Source: Methanocorpusculum parvum
GTDB lineage: Archaea > Halobacteriota > Methanomicrobia > Methanomicrobiales > Methanocorpusculaceae
Assembly: GCA_002287215.1 (NCBI GenBank)
Contig: LMVO01000023.1
Coordinates: forward strand, 35,761-99,760
Direction: 5' to 3'
Length of the DNA stretch: 64,000 nucleotides
Shown here: positions 43,947 through 53,547 of the stretch, one piece after another
Layout: every line of letters starts with the position of its first letter
Position numbering within the stretch: the stretch's first letter is position 1
Notes under the pieces: model-generated
The model's input: only the letters and a program-made list of their open reading frames with translations
The model's database searches: none
What the model was told of the DNA's origin: nothing
Translations under genes and position numbers: made by a program

Positions 43947-45014
43947 TTATGTCCGAATCATCTGCCTGATGTCCCCTAAGAGGTAATACCTTGCCTTGGA
44001 AAGGGAAGGAATATCTTTTGCCCCGCAGAGGAACATCGAAGCCCTGAGTTCCGTGTGAATTGTGTCTATTGCAGATCCAAGGGATTCCTCGCCGGAAAGT
44101 GCCGGGCTAAGAAGAGATAATGCCATCCCTCCAAGCGTTGCACCGAGCACGATCCCTTTTGCAATATCAAGACCGGTCTTCAACCCGCCGGTAGCAATGA
44201 CCGGTCCTTTACTCACCTTCGCTACCTCAAAAACACTGACCGCGGTAGGTATCCCCCATGATATGAGAGAATTCCCTAACCCGGCCAGGGCCTTATCACC
44301 GGCAGCATTCCGTTTCTGTGCACGGGCACCCTCGATCTTCGCCCACGACGTACCGCCGTATCCGCCGGTGTCTACAGCTGAAACACCGGCATCGAAAAGC
44401 CGGGCGGCAACTTCTGACGAAATACCGCATCCGGTCTCTTTTACGATTATAGGAACATTTGATTCTTTACAGGCCTGTTCGATTGCGCGAAGGCATCCTG
44501 CCGCATTGTGGTCGCCTTCCGGCTGGATGGCTTCCTGCAGGAAGTTTAAGTGAATACAGAGTGCATCGGCGTCGATCATTTCGACCGCGGCATCGACCCA
44601 TTCCATACCATGATTGACCAGCTGGACCGCCCCGATGTTCCCGCAGAGGAATGCATGCGGAGCAGCGTCTCTCACGACACTGAAACTGTCAGCAAGATCG
44701 GGATCTTCGAGAGCCGCACGCTGGGAACCGACCCCCATTCCAAGACCGTATTTTTCCGCGGCACTTCCAAGCACGCAGTTCACTTCTTTGGTGTCCGGGT
44801 GACCGCCGGTCATCGCAGAAATGAAGAGGGGTGAGGAGAGTTTTCTTCCAAGGAAGTCGACGGAGAGGTCGATCCTGTCAAGATCGCATTCGGGCAAGGC
44901 GTTGTGTACAAGAATGACGTCTTCAAATCCAGCACTTCCTGCAGTAACGTCTGTTTCACTGCAGAGACGCAGATGATCCAGTTTTCTTGATGATGTACGT
45001 TTGTCTGTGGTCAT
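43947..45014 (-). CDS. fni: Type 2 isopentenyl-diphosphate delta-isomerase
   Basis: FMN- and NADPH-dependent enzyme of 355 residues that interconverts IPP and DMAPP. Signature pieces are M-T-G-G-H near residue 70, the flavin-binding G-M-G-V-G-S-Q-R-A-A, the N-x-L-Q-E segment, and the C-terminal T-G-G-L-K-T-G phosphate loop. Overlaps ipk by four nt (ATGA), so translation is coupled. Confidence 0.95.
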   Translation of the reverse strand: MTTDKRTSSRKLDHLRLCSETDVTAGSAGFEDVILVHNALPECDLDRIDLSVDFLGRKLSSPLFISAMTGGHPDTKEVNCVLGSAAEKYGLGMGVGSQRAALEDPDLADSFSVVRDAAPHAFLCGNIGAVQLVNHGMEWVDAAVEMIDADALCIHLNFLQEAIQPEGDHNAAGCLRAIEQACKESNVPIIVKETGCGISSEVAARLFDAGVSAVDTGGYGGTSWAKIEGARAQKRNAAGDKALAGLGNSLISWGIPTAVSVFEVAKVSKGPVIATGGLKTGLDIAKGIVLGATLGGMALSLLSPALSGEESLGSAIDTIHTELRASMFLCGAKDIPSLSKARYYLLGDIRQMIRT

Positions 45015-45766
45015 TTTCTTACCAGTGTCCCGCCGTAATTTTTTCCCAAGAGGAAATCCGCCACACGGTTCGCGGCGAAAATGTGCGAGTCGATCCCTTC
45101 ATCGGCGAGAAGGAGAAGTTCATCGATCTTTCCACGCATGCCGCCGGTTATGTCGGTGCTCGAAGAGCCGCCGAGATCGATCTCACCGACGTTTTTCCGG
45201 TTGATCTCCGGGATGACTTCACCGTTTTCAAGAACGCCCCCGACATCGGTCGCGATCCCAACGCGTTTTGCGCCGAGTTTGACGGCAAGGTAGGGGACGA
45301 TCTGATCGCCGGAGATAATACAGGCGCCGCGTTTTGTGTCCATGACCACATCCCCGTGCAGGACCGGGATGAGACTTAGGGAAAGCATCTCTTTGATCTG
45401 CGAAACACCTGCCGAGACAAGGCGGCCGTTCTCCGCAAGACAGCAGCCGAACGGATGAAGCGAGACGGCTTCCATGCCGGCTTCACGAAGCGAGGCTACG
45501 ACCGAGCGGTTGAGCCGGGACACTGCCGTGTGCGTTACAAAAATACCTGCGGCGTTTGCTTTCGTCACGCCGCCCGGGATATCATAGGCTTTTGCCTCGG
45601 GATGCCCGCAGGAACCTGCCCCGTGCACGATGATGAGGGGGAATTTTCCGGCAAACGGTGCGATCTGCTCGGCAAGGAGTTTGATCTTTGCCGAATCGAC
45701 GACCCCGTCTTCGGATTTTTTCGTAACGATGCTTCCGCCGAGTTTGATAATGACTGGTTCATTCAT
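45011..45766 (-). CDS. ipk: Isopentenyl phosphate kinase
   Basis: Phosphorylates isopentenyl phosphate to IPP, the last step of the archaeal modified mevalonate route. The 251-residue amino-acid-kinase fold has I-K-L-G-G-S at the start, the glycine-rich loop and catalytic His in V-H-G-A-G-S-C-G-H, and a C-terminal metal/nucleotide region. It starts inside the 3' end of mvk with 8 nt overlap. Confidence 0.95.
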   Translation of the reverse strand: MNEPVIIKLGGSIVTKKSEDGVVDSAKIKLLAEQIAPFAGKFPLIIVHGAGSCGHPEAKAYDIPGGVTKANAAGIFVTHTAVSRLNRSVVASLREAGMEAVSLHPFGCCLAENGRLVSAGVSQIKEMLSLSLIPVLHGDVVMDTKRGACIISGDQIVPYLAVKLGAKRVGIATDVGGVLENGEVIPEINRKNVGEIDLGGSSSTDITGGMRGKIDELLLLADEGIDSHIFAANRVADFLLGKNYGGTLVRK

Positions 45767-46631
45767 CTTTTTCTCTCCGTGCTCCTTCCGTGTCGATGGT
45801 CGTGGTTATCGGGCGGGCATCGCAGTCTTCGATCGCCCCGGCGACCCGGTTGCGGGAACCCTTTGAGCATAACGCCCAGATACATCCTCCGCCGCCGGCG
45901 CCTGACAGTTTTGCTCCGTATGCGCCGGCATTCCGGGCCGCGAGAACAAGCTGGGACAAGACCGGATGACCAACGCCGAGAGCATCGAGAAGAGCATGGT
46001 TCCGGTTCATCAGAACACCGAGCTCTTTCGGATTTTCAAGATTGTGCATGGCTTCCATCGTCACGCCGCCGATCGCGTCCATGATCCCGTTTGCGACCAC
46101 AGGCGAGGTCCGTCTGAGCTCAGCAACTTTTTCCACCATCTCCGCGGTATTGTGGGAGATGAGCGAGTTTCCGATCACGATCGAGAGGTTCTGCGGAGGA
46201 AGAAGGCGGCGTTTTTCACTGCCGCGGATGAAGACCAGACCCCCGAATGTCGAAACATACGTGTCGGTCGGGCTTGCCCGCCCGCCCTGGGTGACTTTTT
46301 CCACCTCATAGGCCAGATCGCCGACTTCTTCACGGGTGTAGCCGAGCTCGAACTCATCGTTGATCGCAAAAAGCGTTGCCACCGTAACGGCCGCCGAAGA
46401 GCCGAGACCGGACGCACTCGGCAGCTGGGATCTGACATACACGCTGCCTTTGACATCCGTGATCCGGAAACATTCCGAGATGTAGGGGGAGTTTGGTTTC
46501 TGATAATATCTTGAATGCCGGACGGTGACCTGAACGCGGGGTTTTATCGCCATCGCGATGGCAGGTTTTCCATAGACGACAGCGTGTTCTCCAAAGAGAA
46601 TGACTTTGCCCGGAGCGCTCCATGTTGCCAT
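45759..46631 (-). CDS. mvk: Mevalonate kinase
   Basis: GHMP kinase of about 290 residues that phosphorylates mevalonate. It begins A-T-W-S-A-P-G-K-V-I-L-F-G-E-H, followed by the ATP loop L-P-S-A-S-G-L-G-S-S-A-A-V and a C-terminal K-L-S-G-A-G-G-G-G. The ATG at 46631 (MATWSA) is chosen over one 24 nt upstream because it lies 1 nt after the memo stop and fits the family. Confidence 0.95.
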   Translation of the reverse strand: MATWSAPGKVILFGEHAVVYGKPAIAMAIKPRVQVTVRHSRYYQKPNSPYISECFRITDVKGSVYVRSQLPSASGLGSSAAVTVATLFAINDEFELGYTREEVGDLAYEVEKVTQGGRASPTDTYVSTFGGLVFIRGSEKRRLLPPQNLSIVIGNSLISHNTAEMVEKVAELRRTSPVVANGIMDAIGGVTMEAMHNLENPKELGVLMNRNHALLDALGVGHPVLSQLVLAARNAGAYGAKLSGAGGGGCIWALCSKGSRNRVAGAIEDCDARPITTTIDTEGARREKDE

Positions 46632-46632
46632 G

Positions 46633-47472
46633 TCAGACCACTTCCATCGCCGCATATCCTACGACTTCGGTTTGATCGCCGGTGACATCGCCTGATGTCT
46701 GATATACAAGAACACGGGCTTCTTTTGCACCGAACGCGGCGCATATCTCTGCCATGGCGGCAATACAGCCGTATCCGCACATGGAGGGGCGGATCCTAAC
46801 CAGGGCATCATAGAAAGCGTTGACGTCAAGATTCCGCACAGCCGCAAGGACCGTCAGATCATTCTGCTCAGCAATTTTTGCCGGAACATAATGCGAACCG
46901 TCGCCTGACGCGATGATGACCGGGCGTGTTCCAGTTTCCTTCGCAGCGGTGATTACCGCCCGGGCGACCCGTTCTGCTCCGCGTGGAGACTGATCGCCCA
47001 TGAGGATCGGGACGATTTTTGCGTTCGGGAACCGATACCGGATGAAAGGCATCTGAACTTCGAGAGAGTTTTCCTTTACCGAGACCAGATCATTATCCAC
47101 CGGTATTGATCCGCTCAGGGCTTCGATGAAGGCAAGATCCGGGAGGACATTTCCAATCGGTGTCTCCCAGATCATATCCGAAGTGGAGGTTTCCACTCCC
47201 GCGTGACTTGGACCGATCAGAACAAAGGTCCCGGCAAATGCCGGAGGTATCTTTGCATATCCGCATGCTGCCGTAGTGCCGGAGTATACATAACCTGCAT
47301 GCGGAACGAGGATCCCGTATGGATTCGAAACAGACGTCACCGTAGATGCAAAAAAAGCGGAGATTTGCTCATCCAGCTCATCGCCGTTTTTTGGATAAAA
47401 TATACCCGAGAGTGTTGAGAGCCGCACAGACTTTTCCGTAGCCTTAGGCTCTGCCGGTATTTTTGATATCAT
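46633..47472 (-). CDS. MEMO family protein (AmmeMemoRadiSam B)
   Basis: 279 residues of the MEMO1-like fold, related to class III aromatic dioxygenases, with G-I-L-V-P-H-A-G-Y-V-Y-S-G-T-T-A and the metal-binding His/Cys positions (S-H-A-G, S-G-D-G-S-H-Y). In archaea it usually heads the mevalonate kinase cluster, as here, and appears with AMMECR1 and radical SAM partners in a modification system of unknown target. Neither partner is in the window. The ATG at 47472 is preferred over the long open frame upstream. Confidence 0.92.
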   Translation of the reverse strand: MISKIPAEPKATEKSVRLSTLSGIFYPKNGDELDEQISAFFASTVTSVSNPYGILVPHAGYVYSGTTAACGYAKIPPAFAGTFVLIGPSHAGVETSTSDMIWETPIGNVLPDLAFIEALSGSIPVDNDLVSVKENSLEVQMPFIRYRFPNAKIVPILMGDQSPRGAERVARAVITAAKETGTRPVIIASGDGSHYVPAKIAEQNDLTVLAAVRNLDVNAFYDALVRIRPSMCGYGCIAAMAEICAAFGAKEARVLVYQTSGDVTGDQTEVVGYAAMEVV

Positions 47473-47716
47473 TGTTATATAATGGGAAGATTTCCAGATT
47501 CCCCATCTAACCGTTTTTGTCCGCCAAACCTGTGAAGCGTGGGGCGGGTGTATGTAAGGTATATTATTATTGGTAGGGAAAGGCTTTAATTGTTGGGGTG
47601 GAGAGCAAACGAGCGGAGCAAAAAAGGGAAAAATACCAGACCTGCAGGATGTTAGAGAGCAGAAGCGGAAGATCAGCAAATAAAAAAAGGTGAGGGGATG
47701 CCCCGGCGAAAACGGA

Positions 47717-48649
47717 TCACTCGCCGCTGCATCCGGTTCCTGATCCGTCGCCTTTTCCGCAGCAGCCGAACTCATTCTGGACATCCTTGCCAAGCAATCC
47801 GACCGCGTCAGCTCTGCATCTCTGACAGTGACGCATCTGGCGGACATACGGAGCGCAAAGCTCGTGCATCCGCGCCTTGTCTGCATTGGTCGGCGGAACG
47901 ACGTCCTTGAATTTGTACTGAGGGATCAGCGGGATGATATTGAAGTTGAACACGCCCATTGCTCCGACTTTTTTTGCGATCTCAGGGATATGCCCGTCGT
48001 TTACGCCGGGAATGTACACGGTATTGATCTTCACGAGCATCTTGCGTTTTACCGCCTCTTCGATACCTTTGAGCTGCTGCTTCAGTAAAATTTCGGCAGC
48101 TTCACGGCCGTGATACTTTTTCCCGCCATACTCGACGAATGAGTAAATTTTCTCGCCGATCGCGGCATCGATCGCGTTCAGCGTGACCGTGATATTTCTG
48201 ACCCCGTACTTTTCGAGGATATCGATCTTTTCCGGAAGAAGCAGACCGTTTGTGCTGATGCACAAAATCACGTCAGGATACTTTTCGTGGACGAGACGGA
48301 GCGTCTCAAACGTCTCCTCGTTTGCAAGCGGATCCCCGGGTCCTGCGATACCGACGACTTTGATGTGCTTCATCCGTGAAACGACTTCATCGATCCGCTC
48401 CAGAGCATCACCGGGGAGAAGGATCTCGCTTGTCACCCCGGGCCTGGACTCATTGACACAGTCATAATCCCTTACACAGTAATTACACTGGATATTGCAT
48501 TTCGGCGCAACGGCCACATGGCATCTGCCAAATGTATGTCGTGCCTCCGGACTGTAACATGGGTGCTCATTGATTCTCCGGAGTGTCTCCGGGTCATACG
48601 GCAAATTCTGTGCATCACGCAGATCTTTGTCAGTTTCACGGGTTTCCAT
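47717..48649 (-). CDS. nifB: NifB-type radical SAM protein (nitrogenase cofactor assembly)
   Basis: Builds NifB-co, the 8Fe-9S-C precursor of nitrogenase cofactors, using a SAM cluster. The 310-residue product has the C-x3-C-x2-C motif C-N-I-Q-C-N-Y-C (Cys51, 55, 58) followed by the NifB-specific D-Y-D-C-V-N-E-S-R-P-G-V-T-S, and a C-terminal R-H-C-Q-R-C-R. It is the short archaeal form without the NifX-like domain. No other nif gene is in the window. ATG at 48649 (METRET). Divergent from the TPR gene. Confidence 0.92.
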   Translation of the reverse strand: METRETDKDLRDAQNLPYDPETLRRINEHPCYSPEARHTFGRCHVAVAPKCNIQCNYCVRDYDCVNESRPGVTSEILLPGDALERIDEVVSRMKHIKVVGIAGPGDPLANEETFETLRLVHEKYPDVILCISTNGLLLPEKIDILEKYGVRNITVTLNAIDAAIGEKIYSFVEYGGKKYHGREAAEILLKQQLKGIEEAVKRKMLVKINTVYIPGVNDGHIPEIAKKVGAMGVFNFNIIPLIPQYKFKDVVPPTNADKARMHELCAPYVRQMRHCQRCRADAVGLLGKDVQNEFGCCGKGDGSGTGCSGE

Positions 48650-48766
48650 AGTAATTCTATTGTGTCTCGTCCTATAAAGTCCAAACGTTTCTGGCACTGA
48701 CGCTCCACGAATATTCTTTATATCCATGGGACGAAAATAGTGGTATCAAAGTATCAGGAGGATTGG

Positions 48767-51700
48767 ATGGTGGATATTGGCGGTCTTTTTGGCAAAAATG
48801 ATAAACAGAATCCCTGGATAGCACGCGGAGAACAGGCATATGACAAAGGGCAGTATGAGGATGCGGCCCAGCATTTTACAAAAGCCCTGGAACTTGAGCC
48901 GGCTTCGGCAAAACTCTGGACACGCCTTGCCGCAAGCCAGCGGTTCTGCCAGAAATGCGATGCGGCTTCCCGGTCATATGCCAAAGCTGTCGAACTGAAT
49001 CCGGATGACGGTCAGGCCTGGAAATCACTTGCCCTACTCCTCGGAGATGCAGGAAAATACGAAGAAGCGCTCTCTGCTCTCGGTCATGTCGTTTTGCCCG
49101 ACAGCGAAGTATATCTCAAGGAGAGAAAATACGAGTGGCTCCGTCAAAGCGGCAGATACCGGGATGCCGCAGCGGTATGCTCGCAGCTCATCGCCGTTTT
49201 TCCGGGAAATATTCAGTATCGCGCCGGATATGCCGATCTGCTGATGAGAAGCGGGATGTTTGCCGAAGCACGATCCGTGTACGACGATCTCGCCTCCTCG
49301 CTTGGGAAACCTGAGATGTTCTCCAATGCCGCATTCTGCTGCGAGATGACGGGTGATGTCGAAGGTGCGCTGAAACGGTATGCCAATCTTGCAGAAAATG
49401 ATACGGTCGGCTGGTACCGCAGAGCACGACTCGAAGAGAGTCTTGGAAACTTTAAGAACGCTTCCGCCGCATACGGGATGATCCAGCATTATACGACCGG
49501 AGATGATGTGACCATCACGGTTCGCCGGGCATTGTCCTTTTACTGGGATGGAAACGGAAAAGAAGCCGCGATCCAGCTTGAAAAGGTCCTGGCAAAAGGC
49601 TATGCGAACGCTGAACTCTGGCATCTGCTTGGGACCATCTCGTTTTTGAACGGAGAGTTCCGACGTGCCGTTGAAGCGTTCGTCGAATACATCCACCTGA
49701 ATCAGACGAATAACGCGGTCTGGTATATGAAAGGCTGCGCCGAGTACCTCTCCGGAAAATACAAAGAAGCACTCGAGAGTTTCGGGAAGATGGGTAAACT
49801 CGGCTCCGCCGGCCCCTCGCCTGCGAAAATGAAATGGTTCGAGGACAGCGAACTTGATCTGTTCGACAGCGGCCCGTCCCAGAAAGAGCAGATCAAAGTC
49901 GAGGTCGGCGTCGTGAACGAGGGGCTTCTTTCTATGCAAGGGTATGCCCTTGCGGCGCTCGGCCGATACGGAGAAGCGGACAAAGCCGCCGGCGTTGTGC
50001 TGAGTCATGCCCCCGCAAGGCTCGACATGGAACTTCTGCACAGCAGATGTCTTGCGGGACTTGGAAGATATCAGTACGCCGGAGATGCGGCGGCACGCGT
50101 TCTTGCAAAATCCCCTGAAAATATCGCCGCTTTAGAGCAGCATGCCGCATCCATGATGCTTGCCGGCAAATACAGGGAAGCTGCCGGATCATGGAAAAAA
50201 CTCCTCGAGGCATCGCCGGAAAACACGCTTGCCTACATCGGTCTCCTCAAAGCATGCAGCGGGACCGGGAGATACGAAGAGGCACAGGAGATCGCAAAAC
50301 TTCTGTTAAGTGAAGAGTATCTTCCCCGCGACATCACAGTCACCCTGCTCGCGGGAGAAGCTGCGGCCTCTGCCGGAAATTATGAGGAGGCAGTTACCCA
50401 TTACCAGAATGCCGCCGCCTTATCATCCAATACGCCGGCAGCATTCATCGGTCTTGGCTCCGGATATGAAATGCTCGGCGAATACGAGAAAGCCGTGGAA
50501 GCATTCAGCTCCGCCGATGAGATCCTGCCGGATCAGCCGGGGATCCTGCTCGCTCTTGGACGGGCCCGGGCGGCGGCGGGACAGAGTCAGGCAGCTGCCG
50601 AGACCTATATCAGGATCATGACCGACCACCCCGACATCGCCGGAGCGGCATCCCACGTCACAACACTCTGCGCCGATCTCGGTCTAAACGAACAGGCGGC
50701 GGATGCGGCTTTAGCTGCATTATCCAAAGGAGAAGGAAGGCTCGGTCTTCTGACCCTCGGCGGAGACCTCTGCAGATCGATCGACCGGCTTGATCAGGCA
50801 CAGGAGTGCTATACAGCCGCACTCAAAGAAGAGCCGGATAATATCCATAACCTGTACTCGATCGGACATGTTCATCTGCTCAAAGGCGAGTTCAAACTCT
50901 GTACCGAATATATGGACCAGTGCCTCGAGCATGAACCCGAGCATTCCCAGGCTTTGTTCGACAAAGGAGCGGCTTACGTAAACCTCGGCAGACTTGAGGA
51001 TGCGGCAAAAGTCCTGCGGCATCTCACCGAGATCGACGAAACCAACACAAAAGCCCTGCTTCAACTCGCAGAGATCCTTGAACAGCTGCATAACTATGAC
51101 GAGGTCCTCGAGGTCTATGCAAGATATCTCAATGCAGGCGTTCCCAACGCAGACGTTGTCAGGAAACTTGCCTCGATCTATCTTATGAGAGGAGAGTATG
51201 AAGAGGCACTCTCCGGCTATGAGCTTCTGATCGAATCAAACCCAGACGACATTATCACACACCGTCTGAGAGCAGAAGCGTTCAGGTTCCTTGGAAGAGA
51301 TGAAGAGGCGGCAGAAGCCTGTGCAAAGATGCTGGCTCTTCGCCCAAACGACCAGAATATCAGATCCATGTATGCGGCATCTCTTGCCAACATCGGAAAA
51401 ACGGAAGAAGCGCTCAAACAGTACGCCGAGCTGACCCTCAAAGACCCGGAAAACACCGCCGCTCTTTTCGGCTATGCCGAGATGCTTTCACGCATGGGAA
51501 AATATCCCGAAGCGATCAGATACTTTGACAAACTCATCGGGAAATACCCGAGAAACAGTCTGCTCCATCTCGAAAAAGCCCTTGCCTCGATCAAGATCGG
51601 CGAACCAAAAGATATCACGAGCGACATGACGACCGCGGCCCAGACAGATCCAAAAAATCCGTATGTACTTTCCGGTCTTGGATTCATGCAGATGGTCACC

Positions 51701-51994
51701 GGCCATCCAACCGAGGCTCTCGCTGCATTCGACAAAGCAGAGGCTGCAGGATGTAAAGATCCTGACCTGAACTTCTGCCGCGGGATCATCTATCTTCAGC
51801 AGAGCAGATTCGATATGGCGGAAAAAGCAGCGGATCACATCCTGAAAACCGATCAGGATCACCTCCCCGCCATGCATCTGAAAGCACGGTCGCTCGAGTC
51901 CGTCGGCAGACTCAAAGAAGCCGTCGGCTACTACGACCGGATCGTCGAGCTTTCGGAGACCCGCGAGGATCCGGAAACATCCGGAGAGGAGTAG
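48767..51994 (+). CDS. Giant tetratricopeptide-repeat protein
   Basis: 1075 residues almost wholly made of TPR helical hairpins of about 34 residues, with repeated G-x-Y-x-E-A and A-L-x-x-x-P patterns; roughly 25-30 units. A short N-terminal piece (V-D-I-G-G-L-F-G-K) precedes them. Such proteins are scaffolds that bind other proteins. No membrane segment or signal was found, so it is probably cytosolic. The ATG at 48767 follows AGGAGGA by four nt; rlmH begins directly after the stop, so both are one operon. Confidence 0.9.
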   Translation: MVDIGGLFGKNDKQNPWIARGEQAYDKGQYEDAAQHFTKALELEPASAKLWTRLAASQRFCQKCDAASRSYAKAVELNPDDGQAWKSLALLLGDAGKYEEALSALGHVVLPDSEVYLKERKYEWLRQSGRYRDAAAVCSQLIAVFPGNIQYRAGYADLLMRSGMFAEARSVYDDLASSLGKPEMFSNAAFCCEMTGDVEGALKRYANLAENDTVGWYRRARLEESLGNFKNASAAYGMIQHYTTGDDVTITVRRALSFYWDGNGKEAAIQLEKVLAKGYANAELWHLLGTISFLNGEFRRAVEAFVEYIHLNQTNNAVWYMKGCAEYLSGKYKEALESFGKMGKLGSAGPSPAKMKWFEDSELDLFDSGPSQKEQIKVEVGVVNEGLLSMQGYALAALGRYGEADKAAGVVLSHAPARLDMELLHSRCLAGLGRYQYAGDAAARVLAKSPENIAALEQHAASMMLAGKYREAAGSWKKLLEASPENTLAYIGLLKACSGTGRYEEAQEIAKLLLSEEYLPRDITVTLLAGEAAASAGNYEEAVTHYQNAAALSSNTPAAFIGLGSGYEMLGEYEKAVEAFSSADEILPDQPGILLALGRARAAAGQSQAAAETYIRIMTDHPDIAGAASHVTTLCADLGLNEQAADAALAALSKGEGRLGLLTLGGDLCRSIDRLDQAQECYTAALKEEPDNIHNLYSIGHVHLLKGEFKLCTEYMDQCLEHEPEHSQALFDKGAAYVNLGRLEDAAKVLRHLTEIDETNTKALLQLAEILEQLHNYDEVLEVYARYLNAGVPNADVVRKLASIYLMRGEYEEALSGYELLIESNPDDIITHRLRAEAFRFLGRDEEAAEACAKMLALRPNDQNIRSMYAASLANIGKTEEALKQYAELTLKDPENTAALFGYAEMLSRMGKYPEAIRYFDKLIGKYPRNSLLHLEKALASIKIGEPKDITSDMTTAAQTDPKNPYVLSGLGFMQMVTGHPTEALAAFDKAEAAGCKDPDLNFCRGIIYLQQSRFDMAEKAADHILKTDQDHLPAMHLKARSLESVGRLKEAVGYYDRIVELSETREDPETSGEE

Positions 51995-52471
51995 ATGCAG
52001 GTCCAGATCCTCTGCGTAGGAAAGATCAAGGACTCCTATATTTCCGCAGGCATTGCCGAGTTTGAAAAACGTCTGCGCCCGTATGCGAAGATATTCATCA
52101 CGGAACTTGCCGAGGTGAAGATCCCGGAAAATGCCTCGGCATCGGAAGAGATCCGTGTAAAAGAGAAGGAGGGAGAGCTGATCCTCGCAAATGTGAAAGA
52201 GGGATTCTCCACCATAGCTCTTGATCCGAATGGGCTCTCTCTTTCGAGTGAAGCGTTTTCCGGGATCTTTCGCGAGGCGAAATTATCCGGGAGGAATATC
52301 TGTTTCATCATCGGCGGACCCCTGGGTTTGTCGCCGGAATTGCTCAAATCGGTCGAAAAAAAGCTTTCCTTATCCCAAATGACCTTTACTCACACCATGA
52401 GCAGATTGATCCTCTTTGAACAGATCTATCGCGCGTTTCGTATCCTGCAGGGAGAACCGTACCACAAATAA
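51995..52471 (+). CDS. rlmH: 23S rRNA pseudouridine-1915 N3-methyltransferase RlmH
   Basis: SPOUT methyltransferase of 158 residues with the knot motif F-I-I-G-G-P-L-G-L and the C-terminal R-L-I-L-F-E-Q-I-Y-R-A-F-R-I. The last residues (G-E-P-Y-H-K) match the bacterial enzyme, whose C-terminal Tyr-His is functionally important. RlmH modifies pseudouridine-1915 in helix 69 of the large ribosomal RNA; it is bacterial in origin but present in some methanogens. The ATG follows the TPR stop with no gap and uses GAGGAG inside its 3' end. Confidence 0.94.
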   Translation: MQVQILCVGKIKDSYISAGIAEFEKRLRPYAKIFITELAEVKIPENASASEEIRVKEKEGELILANVKEGFSTIALDPNGLSLSSEAFSGIFREAKLSGRNICFIIGGPLGLSPELLKSVEKKLSLSQMTFTHTMSRLILFEQIYRAFRILQGEPYHK

Positions 52472-52510
52472 CGGTTTACGCCGTGTTACTTGTTGTCATG
52501 TAGCATCAAT

Positions 52511-52517
52511 ATTATAC
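52511..52517 (+). promoter_or_regulatory. TATA box of purC
   Basis: ATTATAC, 27-33 bp ahead of the purC ATG at 52544. The implied transcription start near 52540 leaves a leader of only a few nt, as in leaderless archaeal mRNAs. Confidence 0.55.
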
Positions 52518-52543
52518 GTGGTTAGTTCCAACATATAAGTACC

Positions 52544-53224
52544 ATGAAATTGGTATACACCGGCAAAACAAAAGATGTATTCTCACTTGACGATGGGAAC
52601 TATCTGCTGAAATTTAAGGATGACTGTACTGGCGCCGATGGCGTATTCGATCCTGGGATGAACACAGTCGGCCTAACTATTGAAGGTGCCGGACGTGCAG
52701 GTCTTAGATTGACACAGTATTTTATGGAGATCCTGAACGCAAAAGGAGTCCCCACCCATTTCATCAGTGCAGACATCGAGAATGTAACGATGACCGTAAA
52801 ACCCGCCAAGACATTCGGCAAGGGTCTGGAAGTCATCTGCAGATTCCGCGCAGTAGGCAGCTTCTACCGCCGCTACGGAGACTATGTGGAAGAGGCAGCT
52901 CCTCTGCCGGCATTTGTCGAAACGACGTTCAAAGATGATGCACGCGAAGACCCGCCTGTAACCAAAGATGCGCTGGAGATCCTGGGGATCATGTCCGCAC
53001 AGGATTATGAGAATCTCAAGATCCTGACTCAGAAGATTGCCACCATCATGAAGGAAGAGCTTGCAACCAAGAACATCGATCTCTATGACATTAAGTTCGA
53101 GTTCGGTAAGATCGGTGATCAGGTCGTTTTGATCGATGAGATCTCCGGCGGAAACATGCGTGCTTACAGAAACGGCGAGTACATCTTACCGCTGGATCTG
53201 ACGAAAATGGTTCTCGACGAGTAA
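52544..53224 (+). CDS. purC: Phosphoribosylaminoimidazole-succinocarboxamide synthase
   Basis: SAICAR synthase joins CAIR and aspartate in purine synthesis. The 226-residue product has the family start [11 protein letters not shown], the D-D-C-T-G-A-D loop, the central [11 protein letters not shown] and the C-terminal [11 protein letters not shown]. Monocistronic, with the palindromic element 53243-53547 after it. Confidence 0.96.
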   Translation: MKLVYTGKTKDVFSLDDGNYLLKFKDDCTGADGVFDPGMNTVGLTIEGAGRAGLRLTQYFMEILNAKGVPTHFISADIENVTMTVKPAKTFGKGLEVICRFRAVGSFYRRYGDYVEEAAPLPAFVETTFKDDAREDPPVTKDALEILGIMSAQDYENLKILTQKIATIMKEELATKNIDLYDIKFEFGKIGDQVVLIDEISGGNMRAYRNGEYILPLDLTKMVLDE

Positions 53225-53242
53225 CCACCCTCTTTTTTTCTC

Positions 53243-53547
53243 ATAGAACTTACGCGGGGTTGTGATTTCGACCGAGATAAACTGAAGTCATTATGAGATG
53301 TACGTCGATTTCGTGTAAGGTATTAGTGCAGACATAAGAGAGAAACCAACCGCGAATCCTCGCGAATCGCATTTTTCTTGCGTTCGGGCGCTCTGCTCCG
53401 GCTGATGCGTGCAAGCCAAAGGCTTGCGTGCCGCCTCAAGCGGGCTTTGCCCGCTAGGGCTTATTCGCGGTTAAATATATTCATGCTTCCGCACCAAACC
53501 GTACCCTTCCCGAATTGGACCCACACCAACCCCGAATAATCCTCCTA
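53243..53547. repeat. 305-bp palindromic element, related to the one at 9263
   Basis: Same architecture as the 9263 element. The left end ATAGAACTTACGCGGGGTTG and the inverted right end (GGGGTTGGTGTGGGTCCAATTCG on the minus strand) match that element's ends. Inside are AACCAACCGCGAATC and short perfect hairpins (GCAAGCC-AAA-GGCTTGC, AGCGGGC-TTT-GCCCGCT), then ATTCGCGGTT. The element ends exactly at the stop codon of the Feo cysteine-rich gene. It fills the gap between convergent purC and feo genes; nothing coding inside. Confidence 0.8.
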
